Part shown: piece after piece, positions 8,001 to 17,167 of the stretch
How positions within the stretch are numbered: the stretch's first letter is position 1
How the letters are laid out: each line of letters starts with the position of its first letter
Assembly (NCBI GenBank): GCA_964564735.1
Contig: CAZMCH010000058.1
Span: forward strand, 1 to 26,194
DNA: 26,194 bases
DNA from: CAZMCH01 sp964564735
GTDB taxonomy: Bacteria; Poribacteria; DTPJ01
Reading direction: 5' to 3'
The notes under the pieces: generated by a model
The model's database searches: none
Seen by the model: only the letters and a program-made list of their open reading frames with translations
Told to the model about the DNA's origin: nothing
Made by a program: the position numbers and the translations under genes

Positions 8001-8045
8001 ACCCTTCACTTCGTTCAGGGTGACATTTTGTTGTCATTGAACGAA
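8001..8045. repeat. Inverted repeat around CTTCGTTCAGGGTGACA
   Basis: The left arm TTCGTTCAGGGTGACA (8010-8025) and right arm TGTCATTGAACGAA (8032-8045) pair with a short bulge and a 6-base loop. The word CCCTTCACTTCGTTCAGGGTGACA is familiar as a dispersed repeat in unrelated genomes. Lying at the junction of two convergent genes, with a T-rich stretch just beyond on the + strand, it could also help end transcription, but it is not a clean intrinsic terminator. Confidence 0.5.
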
Positions 8046-8064
8046 ACGAAAAATATTTTTTATT

Positions 8065-9123
8065 CTAACACATAACCCATCTTCCACCCAATTTTGTGCT
8101 TTTATCTTCGGCAATAATTGTTCTTATAGTCGCTAGGTTACGTTTGCCACTTACAGATGGTTCTTTATCATTTTCGATTGCAATAAGTAAATCAGCCATA
8201 GAACCAGCATGAGAACTGACAAATTTTGTGTCTGTTAGATCAACGCTGTATGTTTCTTTGCCTGATAAACTCAAAATCATATTGCTGTGAAAATCAAATG
8301 TCATTGAGCCTTTATCTCCATCAATTCTGCACTGGACTCCACCAAGAGAACTACGCAATAACTCGCTATGCAATATATGCCCAGTCAAGCCGTTTCCAAA
8401 ATCTGATATTGATATAAGAAGATTATCGCTGTTAAAATTCTGACCCATCATTCTACCTGTTCTTGCCAAAACTCTTATAGCATCAATACTAACCCAATAC
8501 CTTAATAGATCAGCTAGGTGGTTGTTCCATTGAATAGTCAGAAAGTCATCACATTTTGAATAGAAAAGATGATTTGCAAGATCGACATCCTGACGACCAA
8601 AAATCTCTATACTTGCAAAGAAAGGTTCACCAATAAGCCCATTATTAACGATATGATGCGCAAGATAATTCATACGCATCCAGCGATAATTCTGATGAAC
8701 TGCAAGTTTTATATTCGCTTTTTCTGCGGATTCTACCATACGTTCACATTCTTCGATTGTTGTGCCAAAAGGTTTTTCGGTGATAAGGTGTTTCTTTGCA
8801 TTGGAAGCAGTCAAAACAACATCCTCACGTATGTTTGGTTGGGTGCATAGATCAATAATTTCAACTGCATCATCAGCAATTAGTTCATTATAATTGGCAT
8901 ATATCCTATCAATCTGATATTTTTCTTTGGCTTCCTTTTGTGCATTGGGATCAGGATCTGCTATAGCAACAACATTCCATCCAACTTCTTTGTATGCAGG
9001 AATATGCGCTCCTCTGGCGATTCCTCCAAAACCGATTATTCCTATTCCCCAATCGTTGCGATTTGGCATTGGCAAAGATTCTGGTAATCCCAATTCTGAT
9101 GGTGTTATTTTTTTATATTCCAT
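8065..9123 (-). CDS. Gfo/Idh/MocA family NAD(P)-dependent oxidoreductase
   Basis: 352 aa, cytoplasmic. The N-terminal Rossmann fold carries GFGGIARGAH (31-40) and an acidic end of beta-2 (IADPDP) suggesting NAD preference. The family signature EKPFG is at 116-120, with the catalytic Lys in it. The C-terminal alpha/beta domain includes the HQNYRW strand (143-148) and NHLADLLRYW (201-210), where His202 fits the conserved catalytic-His helix (HxxD). Such enzymes oxidise or reduce sugars, inositols and sugar nucleotides at a hydroxyl. It lies 14 bases after the Fe-ADH gene in the same operon, with an AAAGGATG site before ATG 9123. The exact substrate cannot be read from the sequence, but neighbours point to a free sugar or polyol. 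Confidence 0.9.
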   Translation of the reverse strand: MEYKKITPSELGLPESLPMPNRNDWGIGIIGFGGIARGAHIPAYKEVGWNVVAIADPDPNAQKEAKEKYQIDRIYANYNELIADDAVEIIDLCTQPNIREDVVLTASNAKKHLITEKPFGTTIEECERMVESAEKANIKLAVHQNYRWMRMNYLAHHIVNNGLIGEPFFASIEIFGRQDVDLANHLFYSKCDDFLTIQWNNHLADLLRYWVSIDAIRVLARTGRMMGQNFNSDNLLISISDFGNGLTGHILHSELLRSSLGGVQCRIDGDKGSMTFDFHSNMILSLSGKETYSVDLTDTKFVSSHAGSMADLLIAIENDKEPSVSGKRNLATIRTIIAEDKSTKLGGRWVMC

Positions 9124-9137
9124 ATCGCATCCTTTTT

Positions 9138-10280
9138 TTATAAAGCTGATTTTAGAACTTCTTCCATAGCTTCAGGGGTTGCAGGGCGGGGATTATTATC
9201 AAGACTTGATCCCTTTCCTGATTTTGCAATCAAGGGAATGTCATCTTCTTTTATTCCAAATTCACTTAATCGCTGAGGAAGATTCATTACAAAAAGCATT
9301 TCACGAATAGTTTTTATACCTTTTCTTGCTGTTTCTTCATCTGATTTTCCTTTTATACCCATAGCATTTGCAATTTCAGCATATTTCTTAGCCCTGACAG
9401 AAAGATTATATTCCATAACATAGGGTAATAATAAGGCGCAAATAATGCCATGAGGAACGTCAAATAATGCGCCTATTGGATGAGCAAGCCCATGAACCGC
9501 ACCTAGTTTGGCATTGGCAAAAGCCATCGCCCCGAATAGACTCCCCAAAGCCATATTTTCCCTTGCTTCAATATCATCGCCATTTTTATATGCTTTCACT
9601 AAGTTGTCTGATATTAGTGTAATAGCTTTAAGCGCAAGAGTATCAGAAAAGGGGTTAGTTGTTAGAGAAACATAATTCTCGATAGCCTGAGTTAGCGCAT
9701 CCATACCTGATGAGGCAGTTACATTAGGAGGCATAGATACGGTTAGCATTGGATCAACGATAGCGACTTTGGCTATCATAAAAGGGCTTCTTATGCTCTG
9801 TTTGATCTTGTTTTCTGTATCTGTTATTACTGAATTATTAGTTATTTCTGCGCCTGTTCCTGCGGTTGTTGGAACAGCAATAAACGGCAAGCCGATATTA
9901 ATGATCTCTTTACCTGATTGATAATCCGCAGCAGAACCGTCATTTTTTACCAATGAAGCTATCGTCTTTGCTGTATCCATAGAACTTCCACCACCGACAC
10001 CAATCACCACATCATATCTCCCATCTTTTGCCAATTTCACGCCATCATCAACAGTCTTGACAGATGGATCATGTTCTGCCTGATCGTATAGATATATGTC
10101 TTTGATACTTGATTTTTTAAGAGATTCAATTATCTTGTCTGTAATTCCAGACTTTTTCATTGCTGATCTTCCTGTTACCAGAAAGACCTTTGAGCCATAT
10201 TCCCTAGTTTTTTTGCCGATCTGATCTATGCAATCTCGTCCAAAAATGATCTCCGTTGGAAATCTAAGTGTAAAATTCAT
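9138..10280 (-). CDS. Iron-containing alcohol dehydrogenase family protein
   Basis: About 380 aa, cytoplasmic. The NAD-binding GGGSSMDTAK block (near 96-105), PTTAGTGAE (near 137-145) and the metal helix region HGLAHPIGALFDVPHG (near 263-278) mark the Fe-ADH family. By comparison with FucO, the metal ligands would be Asp194, position 198, His263 and His277 (ATG numbering). Position 198 is Gln (GMDALTQAIE) where FucO has His. I chose ATG 10280 because the GGGAG site is then well spaced; a GTG at 10286, overlapping the upstream stop as GTGA, is the alternative. Close coupling to the AKR-like gene upstream and the MocA-type gene downstream suggests one pathway converting aldehydes, alcohols or sugars. 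Confidence 0.9.
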   Translation of the reverse strand: MNFTLRFPTEIIFGRDCIDQIGKKTREYGSKVFLVTGRSAMKKSGITDKIIESLKKSSIKDIYLYDQAEHDPSVKTVDDGVKLAKDGRYDVVIGVGGGSSMDTAKTIASLVKNDGSAADYQSGKEIINIGLPFIAVPTTAGTGAEITNNSVITDTENKIKQSIRSPFMIAKVAIVDPMLTVSMPPNVTASSGMDALTQAIENYVSLTTNPFSDTLALKAITLISDNLVKAYKNGDDIEARENMALGSLFGAMAFANAKLGAVHGLAHPIGALFDVPHGIICALLLPYVMEYNLSVRAKKYAEIANAMGIKGKSDEETARKGIKTIREMLFVMNLPQRLSEFGIKEDDIPLIAKSGKGSSLDNNPRPATPEAMEEVLKSAL

Positions 10281-10282
10281 AG

Positions 10283-11071
10283 TCACTTTCTCCCGATAGT
10301 TATAGAGTCATATTTACTTGCCAAAACGACATTATCTTTTATCTGATTAGGATGATATTTGGTGAATATTCCAATTACTACTGCATCTATTGGTTTTATG
10401 TTTTCATAGGTGTATCTAAAGGCTTCTTCTGGGTCATTTCGTCCTGCACCCATTATTTTAAATGCCAGAAAAGTCTTTTTTACTTCTTGAATAGTTTTAC
10501 ATGCCAGTTCTCTATCTTCTGAAAGATAAACTTCGCCTCTTGCAGACAAGTTATAGAATGCCAGCATATAAAAATCAACATCAAATTGATTATCTTCGGA
10601 ATACCTAATTACTTCGGGATTGTGTGTTCCAAGTCCAACAGCCATTCCAGTATCACGAATTACAGAAAGCACATCTTTTACAGTATCAATTTTGCCTTCT
10701 TTAAAAAGCGAATCTGTCTTACTACCATGATGATAGCAGGCAATTGCACCATAGGAAGCGATCTGCCTGACATTGTTTGGGATTGATGCCAGTTCAGAGG
10801 CTGTTTGTGCGATCCACTGAATCTTTCCACCTTCGTTCCAATATTCATTAAGCATTCTAATTATATGCGCATCGCCTCTTGCCTGAATTGTATTTATGCC
10901 CTGTGCTTCACACTCCCTAAGAGTTTCCTTTATCTTTTCAGTTGTGTAATAGTCTCTCATATCTCTGTTCATTTGATCTGATTGGTGGGAATTTCCGCTA
11001 AATGGATTGCCACCAATGATTAACCTTGCAACCATTTTATTTCCTAGCTTTATTTTATTTAAATTAGCCAT
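10283..11071 (-). CDS. Aldo/keto-reductase-like TIM-barrel protein
   Basis: 262 aa, no signal peptide. The opening IIGGNPFSGNSH (18-29) and the strand pattern INTIQARGD, IQWIAQTAS, GAIACYHHGS, AVGLGTHNPEVI, FYMLAFYNLS, FLAFKIMGAG and AVVIGIFTKYH follow an AKR-type (beta/alpha)8 barrel. The usual AKR tetrad is not clear: the conserved Lys strand reads WIAQT, no catalytic Tyr is evident after the Asp strand, while His114/115 may match the tetrad His. It may therefore be a non-classical family member or a sugar-binding or isomerising barrel. A good AGGAG precedes ATG 11071. It begins 12 bases after the giant surface-protein gene and its stop overlaps the alternative start of the Fe-ADH gene, so the three are coupled. 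Confidence 0.7.
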   Translation of the reverse strand: MANLNKIKLGNKMVARLIIGGNPFSGNSHQSDQMNRDMRDYYTTEKIKETLRECEAQGINTIQARGDAHIIRMLNEYWNEGGKIQWIAQTASELASIPNNVRQIASYGAIACYHHGSKTDSLFKEGKIDTVKDVLSVIRDTGMAVGLGTHNPEVIRYSEDNQFDVDFYMLAFYNLSARGEVYLSEDRELACKTIQEVKKTFLAFKIMGAGRNDPEEAFRYTYENIKPIDAVVIGIFTKYHPNQIKDNVVLASKYDSITIGRK

Positions 11072-11083
11072 ATATACTCCTAT

Positions 11084-14000
11084 TCATTTTCTAAAAATGA
11101 TTGTACCAAAATGACTGGGTGGTTTTTCGGCTTCATCTTTTTCTATTGGCGCCCATAAAAGCGGTTTAGCATTAGACCTGCGTATTATGTAATTAAAGCC
11201 GATGATGTCCTCTTCTTGTGTTTCAAAGGGATTAAAGCCGCCTAAAACAGTTTTAAAAGGTATCCTTGCTTCTAAAATGTAACGATTGGGCAGTATTTGA
11301 ACCGCTTTTTCTATTTCTGTATAATTCCATATAACTGTTGGTTTGCTTCGTCCAACAAATACTTCTTTTCCATCTTCTCCACCACCTATTGGGCAGAACC
11401 AAAAAGCATAATAATCATCTTTTATCGTTTTCGGTTTTGATGTATCTTGCTGTAATATTGGGTGAATTTCTATAAATAATTCAATTGCGTCTGCATTTTC
11501 CCAATATTTGATAGGATCAGGAACAGTGATATTAGAACTCATTATATAAGCAAGGCAATAAAGATTTTCTGCATCCCATTGGAAGTAAAGGTTACTTCCC
11601 TCATCACCAGCAGGAAGAGCATTTTCAAGAGGCCAACCACTCATATTTCCGTCAATAATAACTCTATCAGATGCGTAGGTGGCAATACCGATTTTATTTG
11701 CTCTTGCTGTATCAGTAATCCTTACGTTTGTTTCACCTGTATCTGTTAATTGATCAAAATATATTGCAGTTATTATCTCTCCACCAACAAGCTCAATATT
11801 TAATAGCATATTTTCATCAGAGCTAACGCTTTCTGGAATCAGACACCTTCCATAACAGGTCAATATCTGTCCTATGAAAATCCCTGAATCATCTTTTGTT
11901 TCTTTTAGAATAACATTTTTTGCTCCAGCAACAACCTCACCACTCACTTTTATTTCGACTGTATCAATAGCGGTATTATCTTTATTCTCGTCAGGGTCAT
12001 CAAGCCTAAAATATATATAATCACCAATATTGAAGTTATATAGTTTTGTATTATCGATTGATACAATACTTAGTTTCCCTGTATTACCTTTATTTACCTT
12101 TGCATTATCGAAAACAGGCTGTTCAGTTTTGCGAGTTGTTGCATCTGCATATTGAGATATATATGTTACTTTAATCTCTTCTCCACCTTGAACCTGTAAA
12201 ACTCCGTCTTTTATAGGAATCTTTCCAAATATTGTTCTTATTGATCCAACATATATTCCTTGTCCTCTTCTACTTCCTGGAGAAGGCATTTCTTCTAGCA
12301 TCACTTCTTCTATATCCTTTGTTGCTTCACTTACTGCATTAATACGTGCATTTTTATATAGCATACTACTAAGAAGAACATCATCAAGCCTGAAGTATAT
12401 CCTTTGACCAGCATTAAAATCAGACAATTTATGAAGGTCTTTATCTACAATCAACAACGAGACTGCTGTCTTTGTTCTTACTGTCAATTCCAATGATACA
12501 ATGACATCACTTCTGCCTTCTGTATCAACTTCATCTTTGTATGTAATGGTTATAATTTCTCTTTCAATCACCTGCAAAATCTCATCATCAAGGTTTGGTT
12601 TTGTTGCTGATTCAGATTGAGCTATTCCCCAAAATACACCAGTATTGTTTCCTGTTTCTTGTAAAATAAGCTGAACCTCATCTATTAAAAGATTTCCTTT
12701 AATAGTTACATTTGTATAATCAATTGTATCAGGGTTTATGTTAATATCATTATCTATAATTTGAATAACGAATGAATTTCCTGCCGAAATGCTATTAATT
12801 TTTTCTAATTCCTGCAAATTCATATTTGCTATATTATCATTACTTTGGTTTGTTTCAGAGAGCTTTGACATTTTTGCTTCAATTAATGCGGTATAGCCTT
12901 TTTTCACTAACAATTCAGATTTAACATCTATATTTGTTTGACCCAATTCATTTAAAATATCTACATAGGTTATAAAGATTCTATCTCCACCACGAACCTG
13001 AAGAATGTTATCATCTTTGATTACCTTTTCAGCATATTCCGTCATCAGAATACCCATAAATATACCATCATCATTTGGTTGTTCTTTGAGAGTAATGATA
13101 ACAGAATCATCACTTGAGCCTTCGACATTTGCAATAACGGTAACAGCATTTGTATTGACATCAAGGTCGTTAACTCTGATAGTCAATGCTTCTCTGGATT
13201 TAATTGTCTTTCGCCAACCTTCGTCAGGGAAACCACCGACAGGGGTATATGGATCATCTCTAGTAAATATAGCCATCTCCGCAGTAGTTCCAATATTTAC
13301 CTCACTGGAATCTGTTACTGGAACATTGCTTTCACCTGTAAGACGTAACTTGTCAACATATATAGCGGTAATTCTTTCACCGCCTTGCACCTGTAATATT
13401 TTATCGTTAGAATTAGGTTCTTTTGAAAAATCTGTTTTTAATAATCCGAGAAAAACACCTGAATCGGGATCTCGTTCTCTTAGAATTACCCTCTCTTCAT
13501 CACGAGTCTTTTCACTTACTATTGATATTTCTATTTGATCTCTTACTTGTGGATTAAGGTTAAGGTCTGGGTCCCAAACCTTCAGATATAATGTATCACC
13601 AGCGTTAAATCTGTCTAAATCCCAGAGATAATTTGATTTCAAGATTGATACGATTCCATCTGCTCCAGTATTGATAACAGCGGTTGTGCTTATTTCTACC
13701 ATAGTCGCCCCGCTTGCTTGTATAATATCAGTATATATGGCTTTGATGATTTCGTTACCTTTTACTTCCAGAAGATTATCAGTTTTATCAGGCTTAAATC
13801 CATAGGCTGTTGGAAAATTGCCCATGAAGGTATCTGAATCAGTGCCTATCTCTGTTAATTTTACAGTCAGGCTGTCGCCTGTCGCATCTCCCTCAACTTT
13901 CACATCAACAGTTTCTGCGACTGATTTATCGAGGTTAAGATCAACATCAGTTACCACTATCGTTGGGCTTTCGCCTGCGTTGAAACGATTAATTTCAAAG

Positions 14001-16993
14001 AAGTCATCATATTCGCCAGTTTCAGTTTTTCCTATCATTATTTTGCCATCATTTCCGACATCAACAACCGCAGACGCAGATACATCCACATTAGTATTGC
14101 CAGTTGCCTGAAGGGCGTCAACATATATAGCTTCTATTGTTTCTTCACCGATTACTTGCAATTTACCGTTATTTTTTGTTCCCTCTGTGTTATATTCTGT
14201 CTCTATTGCACCAATGAAAGAACCTGTATTTTTATCATCAATAAGCGTTATTTCTTCGTAGTCATTTTGGCTAATTAGCTTTAATGTTACTTTTGCGGGT
14301 TCGGATTGGTCTTCACCTTCTAATCTGATAAGGTCTTCATCCTGAACCTTGAAAAAAAGCCTTAATCCTGCTGGAAAACGTTTTATTTCTTTACCTGTCC
14401 TTGAAAGTATCTGTAAAACACCCGTAGTTCCGATTTTGGCAGTCGCTGTGTAAGTAACTCTTTCATTGGTCTTATTAGGCGCATAATAAGGGTCAATATA
14501 TTCTAAGGTAACAAGCTCTTTGCCCTGAACAGACAGAATCATTGGATCATCATTGGGAACTTCCCCGAATTGAGTCTTTATTCTTGATGCAAAGAAATTA
14601 CTGTCATTAACTGTCTGGACTGACATATCAGATTGATCTTCAGATTGACCATCTTTGGAAATAACTGTTTCATATAGGGTTACCTCTTTGGAATCACCCG
14701 TTATATCACCACTGATCCGCACTTTAATTGTTTCTGATGAATTTTTCTCTCTATTACGATCAGGGTCTATGACTGTTAAGCTAATTATATCACCCGCATT
14801 AAAACTAGTTAGATTTTTTGTCATATTACGATCCATTATTGCTGGTTGACCGCTAATTGTGCCAATTAGCTCTAATTTTCCCCAAAACATTGGTGCAGAA
14901 TCTATCGATGAAGCAGACCAAAATATCGGATTGAAGCCCTTAATTATAGCTTTATTAACATTATCTTCTCTTTCTACGAGATAGGGATTGCTTAATACAT
15001 AGTTTAATCCTATGATACTATCCTGCTGAGGTGCAAAATCTTTTAGGACTTTATCTTTTGGGATACGTGCTTCGAGAATGTAATCAGATGTCCCTGCAAT
15101 TGCCTTATATGCAAACTCAATATCGCTTAAGTTTTCTTTTGTTCTTGGTATTGCATCAAGATAATGGTGTATTTGAGAAACACTAACTTTATTTTCCTGT
15201 GATCCAAGATTAGAAAAAACAATATGATGGTTATTACTTTTATACATACTTTTAGATGCTTCGTAGATTGTGTCTATAAATAGGTGTAGTGTATCTGATG
15301 ATTGCATAAAATTTCTTACATTTGCAAGTTGCTGAAGTTTATCTCTATTTACTCTTAATAATATAAAAAGATTATCTTTATCCCATTGAGTATAAATTTG
15401 TGATGGTGAATTATACGGAGCATTTGCGAAATATTGCGGAACAATAGGATATATAATTTGCCAATCGTCTAATAAGCCATCAATAGTAACGGGAGCTGTA
15501 ATTATTGGGGCTTTTGCAAATATCTCCGCTCCAGTTTTTTCCCCCTGATAGGTTATAGGTATTGATTTTCCTACTCTTGCACGGTATATCATGACTTCCG
15601 AAACGATGGCGTTGGGTCCGTCAATACGATTGAAACTGAGATTTATTTTGCCATCTTCATATGCTTCGGGAGGTATTGGAAAAATAAGTCTTTTTGCAGT
15701 ATTTGTTGGTATCGGCATGGCATCATGAAGTATAAATCCATCTGCTACAAGGTTTTGTATCCTTTTACCATCTTTTTCCTGAAGATATGTAACTCCAACC
15801 CAATATAGAGAATCTGGCTCTAAACCAGAATACGAAAAAATAACGCTATCATAATGATAGCAATAACTTAATGCCTCTGGGGGATTAGACGTATCAACCT
15901 CATCACCAGATTTGAAGGAATATCTAATCTTTGGATCAGAATTTTCGCCTCTATCAAAAGGAAATCCCTGTATCATATTTGGAGCAAAGGCGTTTGCATT
16001 TGTTCCACAATCATCATAAAATACTTGGCTAGCATTATTGTTTTCAATTGATTCATTAAAAGTTGATGGGCGATAATCTTCAGTATAAATTTCAACTTCT
16101 TTGATTTCAGGATACTTACCATACCATCCCCCTTCGGGAACAGTCAAACGTGCATATCGGGCTTGATAAGGCTTTTCAAATGTATATGAATCAGTAAAGG
16201 TGCTGTTTTCTAATTCTGTAGATGAATAAACCTGTTGATAATTCTCATCATCTAAACTCAATGAAATTATATACCTTTTTATATTGTTTTCTGGTCCTCC
16301 TGTTGTTATCCCTATACCATAAACGCGTTTTGAGCCACCAAGATCGAAAGTAATATATAAGCCATCTTTCCCTAGTGATTCGTAAAAAACTTCTTTTACA
16401 GATTTACCATCATTTTTTACCTCTTTTTCTACTCTTTTTGCACCTAACCATTTGGGAGCAGATTCAAATTTTAATCCATCATATAGAAAAAATGTCTCTT
16501 CAGGGTTATATCTTGTCCTTACACTATTAATTGAATTATGTCTGATATGGCGCGCCCCTATTTTTATTGATGATATATTCGGAGGACTTGCTTCATACCA
16601 ATCATTAACAACAACTTGAACCCATCTAGCTTCTTTTGGTGGAAAGGAAATTATTGGATAAAAATGCTCTCTTGAGACAGATGACGTTGAAATCGCCCTT
16701 TCATATTCCCTGACATTCCTGATTTTACTCGTTAGAATATCATAATCTTTTGGCATACCACTAAATAGAATTTCTGCCCTATCAATCCTGTATATATAAC
16801 CCAAATCATAGGTCCTTACAACAGGATTATCTTTTTTTAGCTTTGCAACACGTATTGGTTCATTATTAAGTGTCTGCTTAATATCTACCCATTGAATATG
16901 GTTTGTTGCTGTAAATTGCCCAGCACCATGTGGGTAAAGTAGAAAACCAAGTATGCCTAATATTCCAAATGCAATTATAATTCGTATATCCAT
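11084..16993 (-). CDS. Giant exported protein: discoidin-like, CBM9-like and eight tandem beta-repeats
   Basis: 1969 aa. A hydrophobic N-terminal segment (3-20) serves as signal or anchor. Order seen: a divergent discoidin-like region (~50-150); a clear F5/8 type C-like domain (~165-305, with ITFDLGGSKRVYGIGI and RYARLTVPEGGW); a linker with two cysteines; a CBM9/DOMON-like domain (~498-712, VTIDGLLDDW to LEARIP); eight tandem repeats (~725-1768); and a second CBM9-like domain (~1770-1969, VIIDGNMSGW to LEARIPF). Repeats share an opening FNAGD, then D-x-D-x-N (for example DVDLN, DPDLN, DNDIN), then E-x-G-x-x-x-G-x-F-x-G and ILQVQGGE-IT-IYVD. CBM9-like domains bind sugar ends. No sortase motif or FlgD-like tail is present. 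The start ATG has no visible Shine-Dalgarno. It lies between the surface operon and three sugar oxidoreductases. Confidence 0.85.
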   Translation of the reverse strand: MDIRIIIAFGILGILGFLLYPHGAGQFTATNHIQWVDIKQTLNNEPIRVAKLKKDNPVVRTYDLGYIYRIDRAEILFSGMPKDYDILTSKIRNVREYERAISTSSVSREHFYPIISFPPKEARWVQVVVNDWYEASPPNISSIKIGARHIRHNSINSVRTRYNPEETFFLYDGLKFESAPKWLGAKRVEKEVKNDGKSVKEVFYESLGKDGLYITFDLGGSKRVYGIGITTGGPENNIKRYIISLSLDDENYQQVYSSTELENSTFTDSYTFEKPYQARYARLTVPEGGWYGKYPEIKEVEIYTEDYRPSTFNESIENNNASQVFYDDCGTNANAFAPNMIQGFPFDRGENSDPKIRYSFKSGDEVDTSNPPEALSYCYHYDSVIFSYSGLEPDSLYWVGVTYLQEKDGKRIQNLVADGFILHDAMPIPTNTAKRLIFPIPPEAYEDGKINLSFNRIDGPNAIVSEVMIYRARVGKSIPITYQGEKTGAEIFAKAPIITAPVTIDGLLDDWQIIYPIVPQYFANAPYNSPSQIYTQWDKDNLFILLRVNRDKLQQLANVRNFMQSSDTLHLFIDTIYEASKSMYKSNNHHIVFSNLGSQENKVSVSQIHHYLDAIPRTKENLSDIEFAYKAIAGTSDYILEARIPKDKVLKDFAPQQDSIIGLNYVLSNPYLVEREDNVNKAIIKGFNPIFWSASSIDSAPMFWGKLELIGTISGQPAIMDRNMTKNLTSFNAGDIISLTVIDPDRNREKNSSETIKVRISGDITGDSKEVTLYETVISKDGQSEDQSDMSVQTVNDSNFFASRIKTQFGEVPNDDPMILSVQGKELVTLEYIDPYYAPNKTNERVTYTATAKIGTTGVLQILSRTGKEIKRFPAGLRLFFKVQDEDLIRLEGEDQSEPAKVTLKLISQNDYEEITLIDDKNTGSFIGAIETEYNTEGTKNNGKLQVIGEETIEAIYVDALQATGNTNVDVSASAVVDVGNDGKIMIGKTETGEYDDFFEINRFNAGESPTIVVTDVDLNLDKSVAETVDVKVEGDATGDSLTVKLTEIGTDSDTFMGNFPTAYGFKPDKTDNLLEVKGNEIIKAIYTDIIQASGATMVEISTTAVINTGADGIVSILKSNYLWDLDRFNAGDTLYLKVWDPDLNLNPQVRDQIEISIVSEKTRDEERVILRERDPDSGVFLGLLKTDFSKEPNSNDKILQVQGGERITAIYVDKLRLTGESNVPVTDSSEVNIGTTAEMAIFTRDDPYTPVGGFPDEGWRKTIKSREALTIRVNDLDVNTNAVTVIANVEGSSDDSVIITLKEQPNDDGIFMGILMTEYAEKVIKDDNILQVRGGDRIFITYVDILNELGQTNIDVKSELLVKKGYTALIEAKMSKLSETNQSNDNIANMNLQELEKINSISAGNSFVIQIIDNDININPDTIDYTNVTIKGNLLIDEVQLILQETGNNTGVFWGIAQSESATKPNLDDEILQVIEREIITITYKDEVDTEGRSDVIVSLELTVRTKTAVSLLIVDKDLHKLSDFNAGQRIYFRLDDVLLSSMLYKNARINAVSEATKDIEEVMLEEMPSPGSRRGQGIYVGSIRTIFGKIPIKDGVLQVQGGEEIKVTYISQYADATTRKTEQPVFDNAKVNKGNTGKLSIVSIDNTKLYNFNIGDYIYFRLDDPDENKDNTAIDTVEIKVSGEVVAGAKNVILKETKDDSGIFIGQILTCYGRCLIPESVSSDENMLLNIELVGGEIITAIYFDQLTDTGETNVRITDTARANKIGIATYASDRVIIDGNMSGWPLENALPAGDEGSNLYFQWDAENLYCLAYIMSSNITVPDPIKYWENADAIELFIEIHPILQQDTSKPKTIKDDYYAFWFCPIGGGEDGKEVFVGRSKPTVIWNYTEIEKAVQILPNRYILEARIPFKTVLGGFNPFETQEEDIIGFNYIIRRSNAKPLLWAPIEKDEAEKPPSHFGTIIFRK
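11690..14821 (-). repeat. Coding region of eight tandem ~120-145-residue repeats
   Basis: Within the giant protein, units begin near residues 725, 869, 1000, 1123, 1264, 1398, 1522 and 1651 and end near 1768. Shared positions are the Asp/Asn cluster about 18-25 residues in, a TGxFxG-like turn, and a closing LQVxGGE strand followed by a Tyr-Asp (YVD/YKD/YFD) strand. Units 2 and 7 have degenerate Asp clusters (DEDLIRLE, DDVLLSSM). Units have diverged in DNA, so this is an old duplication series rather than a recent expansion. Confidence 0.8.
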
Positions 16994-17047
16994 GTCTGTA
17001 ATATGTAAATAGTGATTGATATATTGATTGAATAAATTGATTATTAT

Positions 17048-17156
17048 AGAACGCGGATAAAAAAATCGTAAAATGTAATGCGTGAAACGTAAAAACTAAA
17101 ACTCATTGCGTTTTACGCATCACGTATCACGAATAAATCCGTTTCATCTGCGTTGA
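17048..17156. repeat. Palindromic dispersed element, copy 1
   Basis: The unit runs from GAACGCGGAT to a right end ATCTGCGTTGACC; the two ends are imperfect inverted repeats around the word CGCGGAT/ATCTGCG. Inside, 17055-17092 matches the reverse complement of 26142-26179 with one mismatch in 38, and ATCACGTATCAC (17119-17130) is the inverse of 26097-26108. It contains several copies of an ATGCGT/ACGCAT-like word. It has no reading frame. It occupies most of the 174-base gap between the barrel gene and the giant gene, so it lies inside or between transcription units and would form a hairpin in RNA. Confidence 0.8.
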
Positions 17157-17167
17157 CCACTATGTCA

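Noticed and set aside
13005..13538. 177-codon + strand open frame inside the giant gene
   Set aside because: It lies antisense to the tandem-repeat region; its serine/threonine/isoleucine-rich composition is what the complement of these beta-repeats would give.
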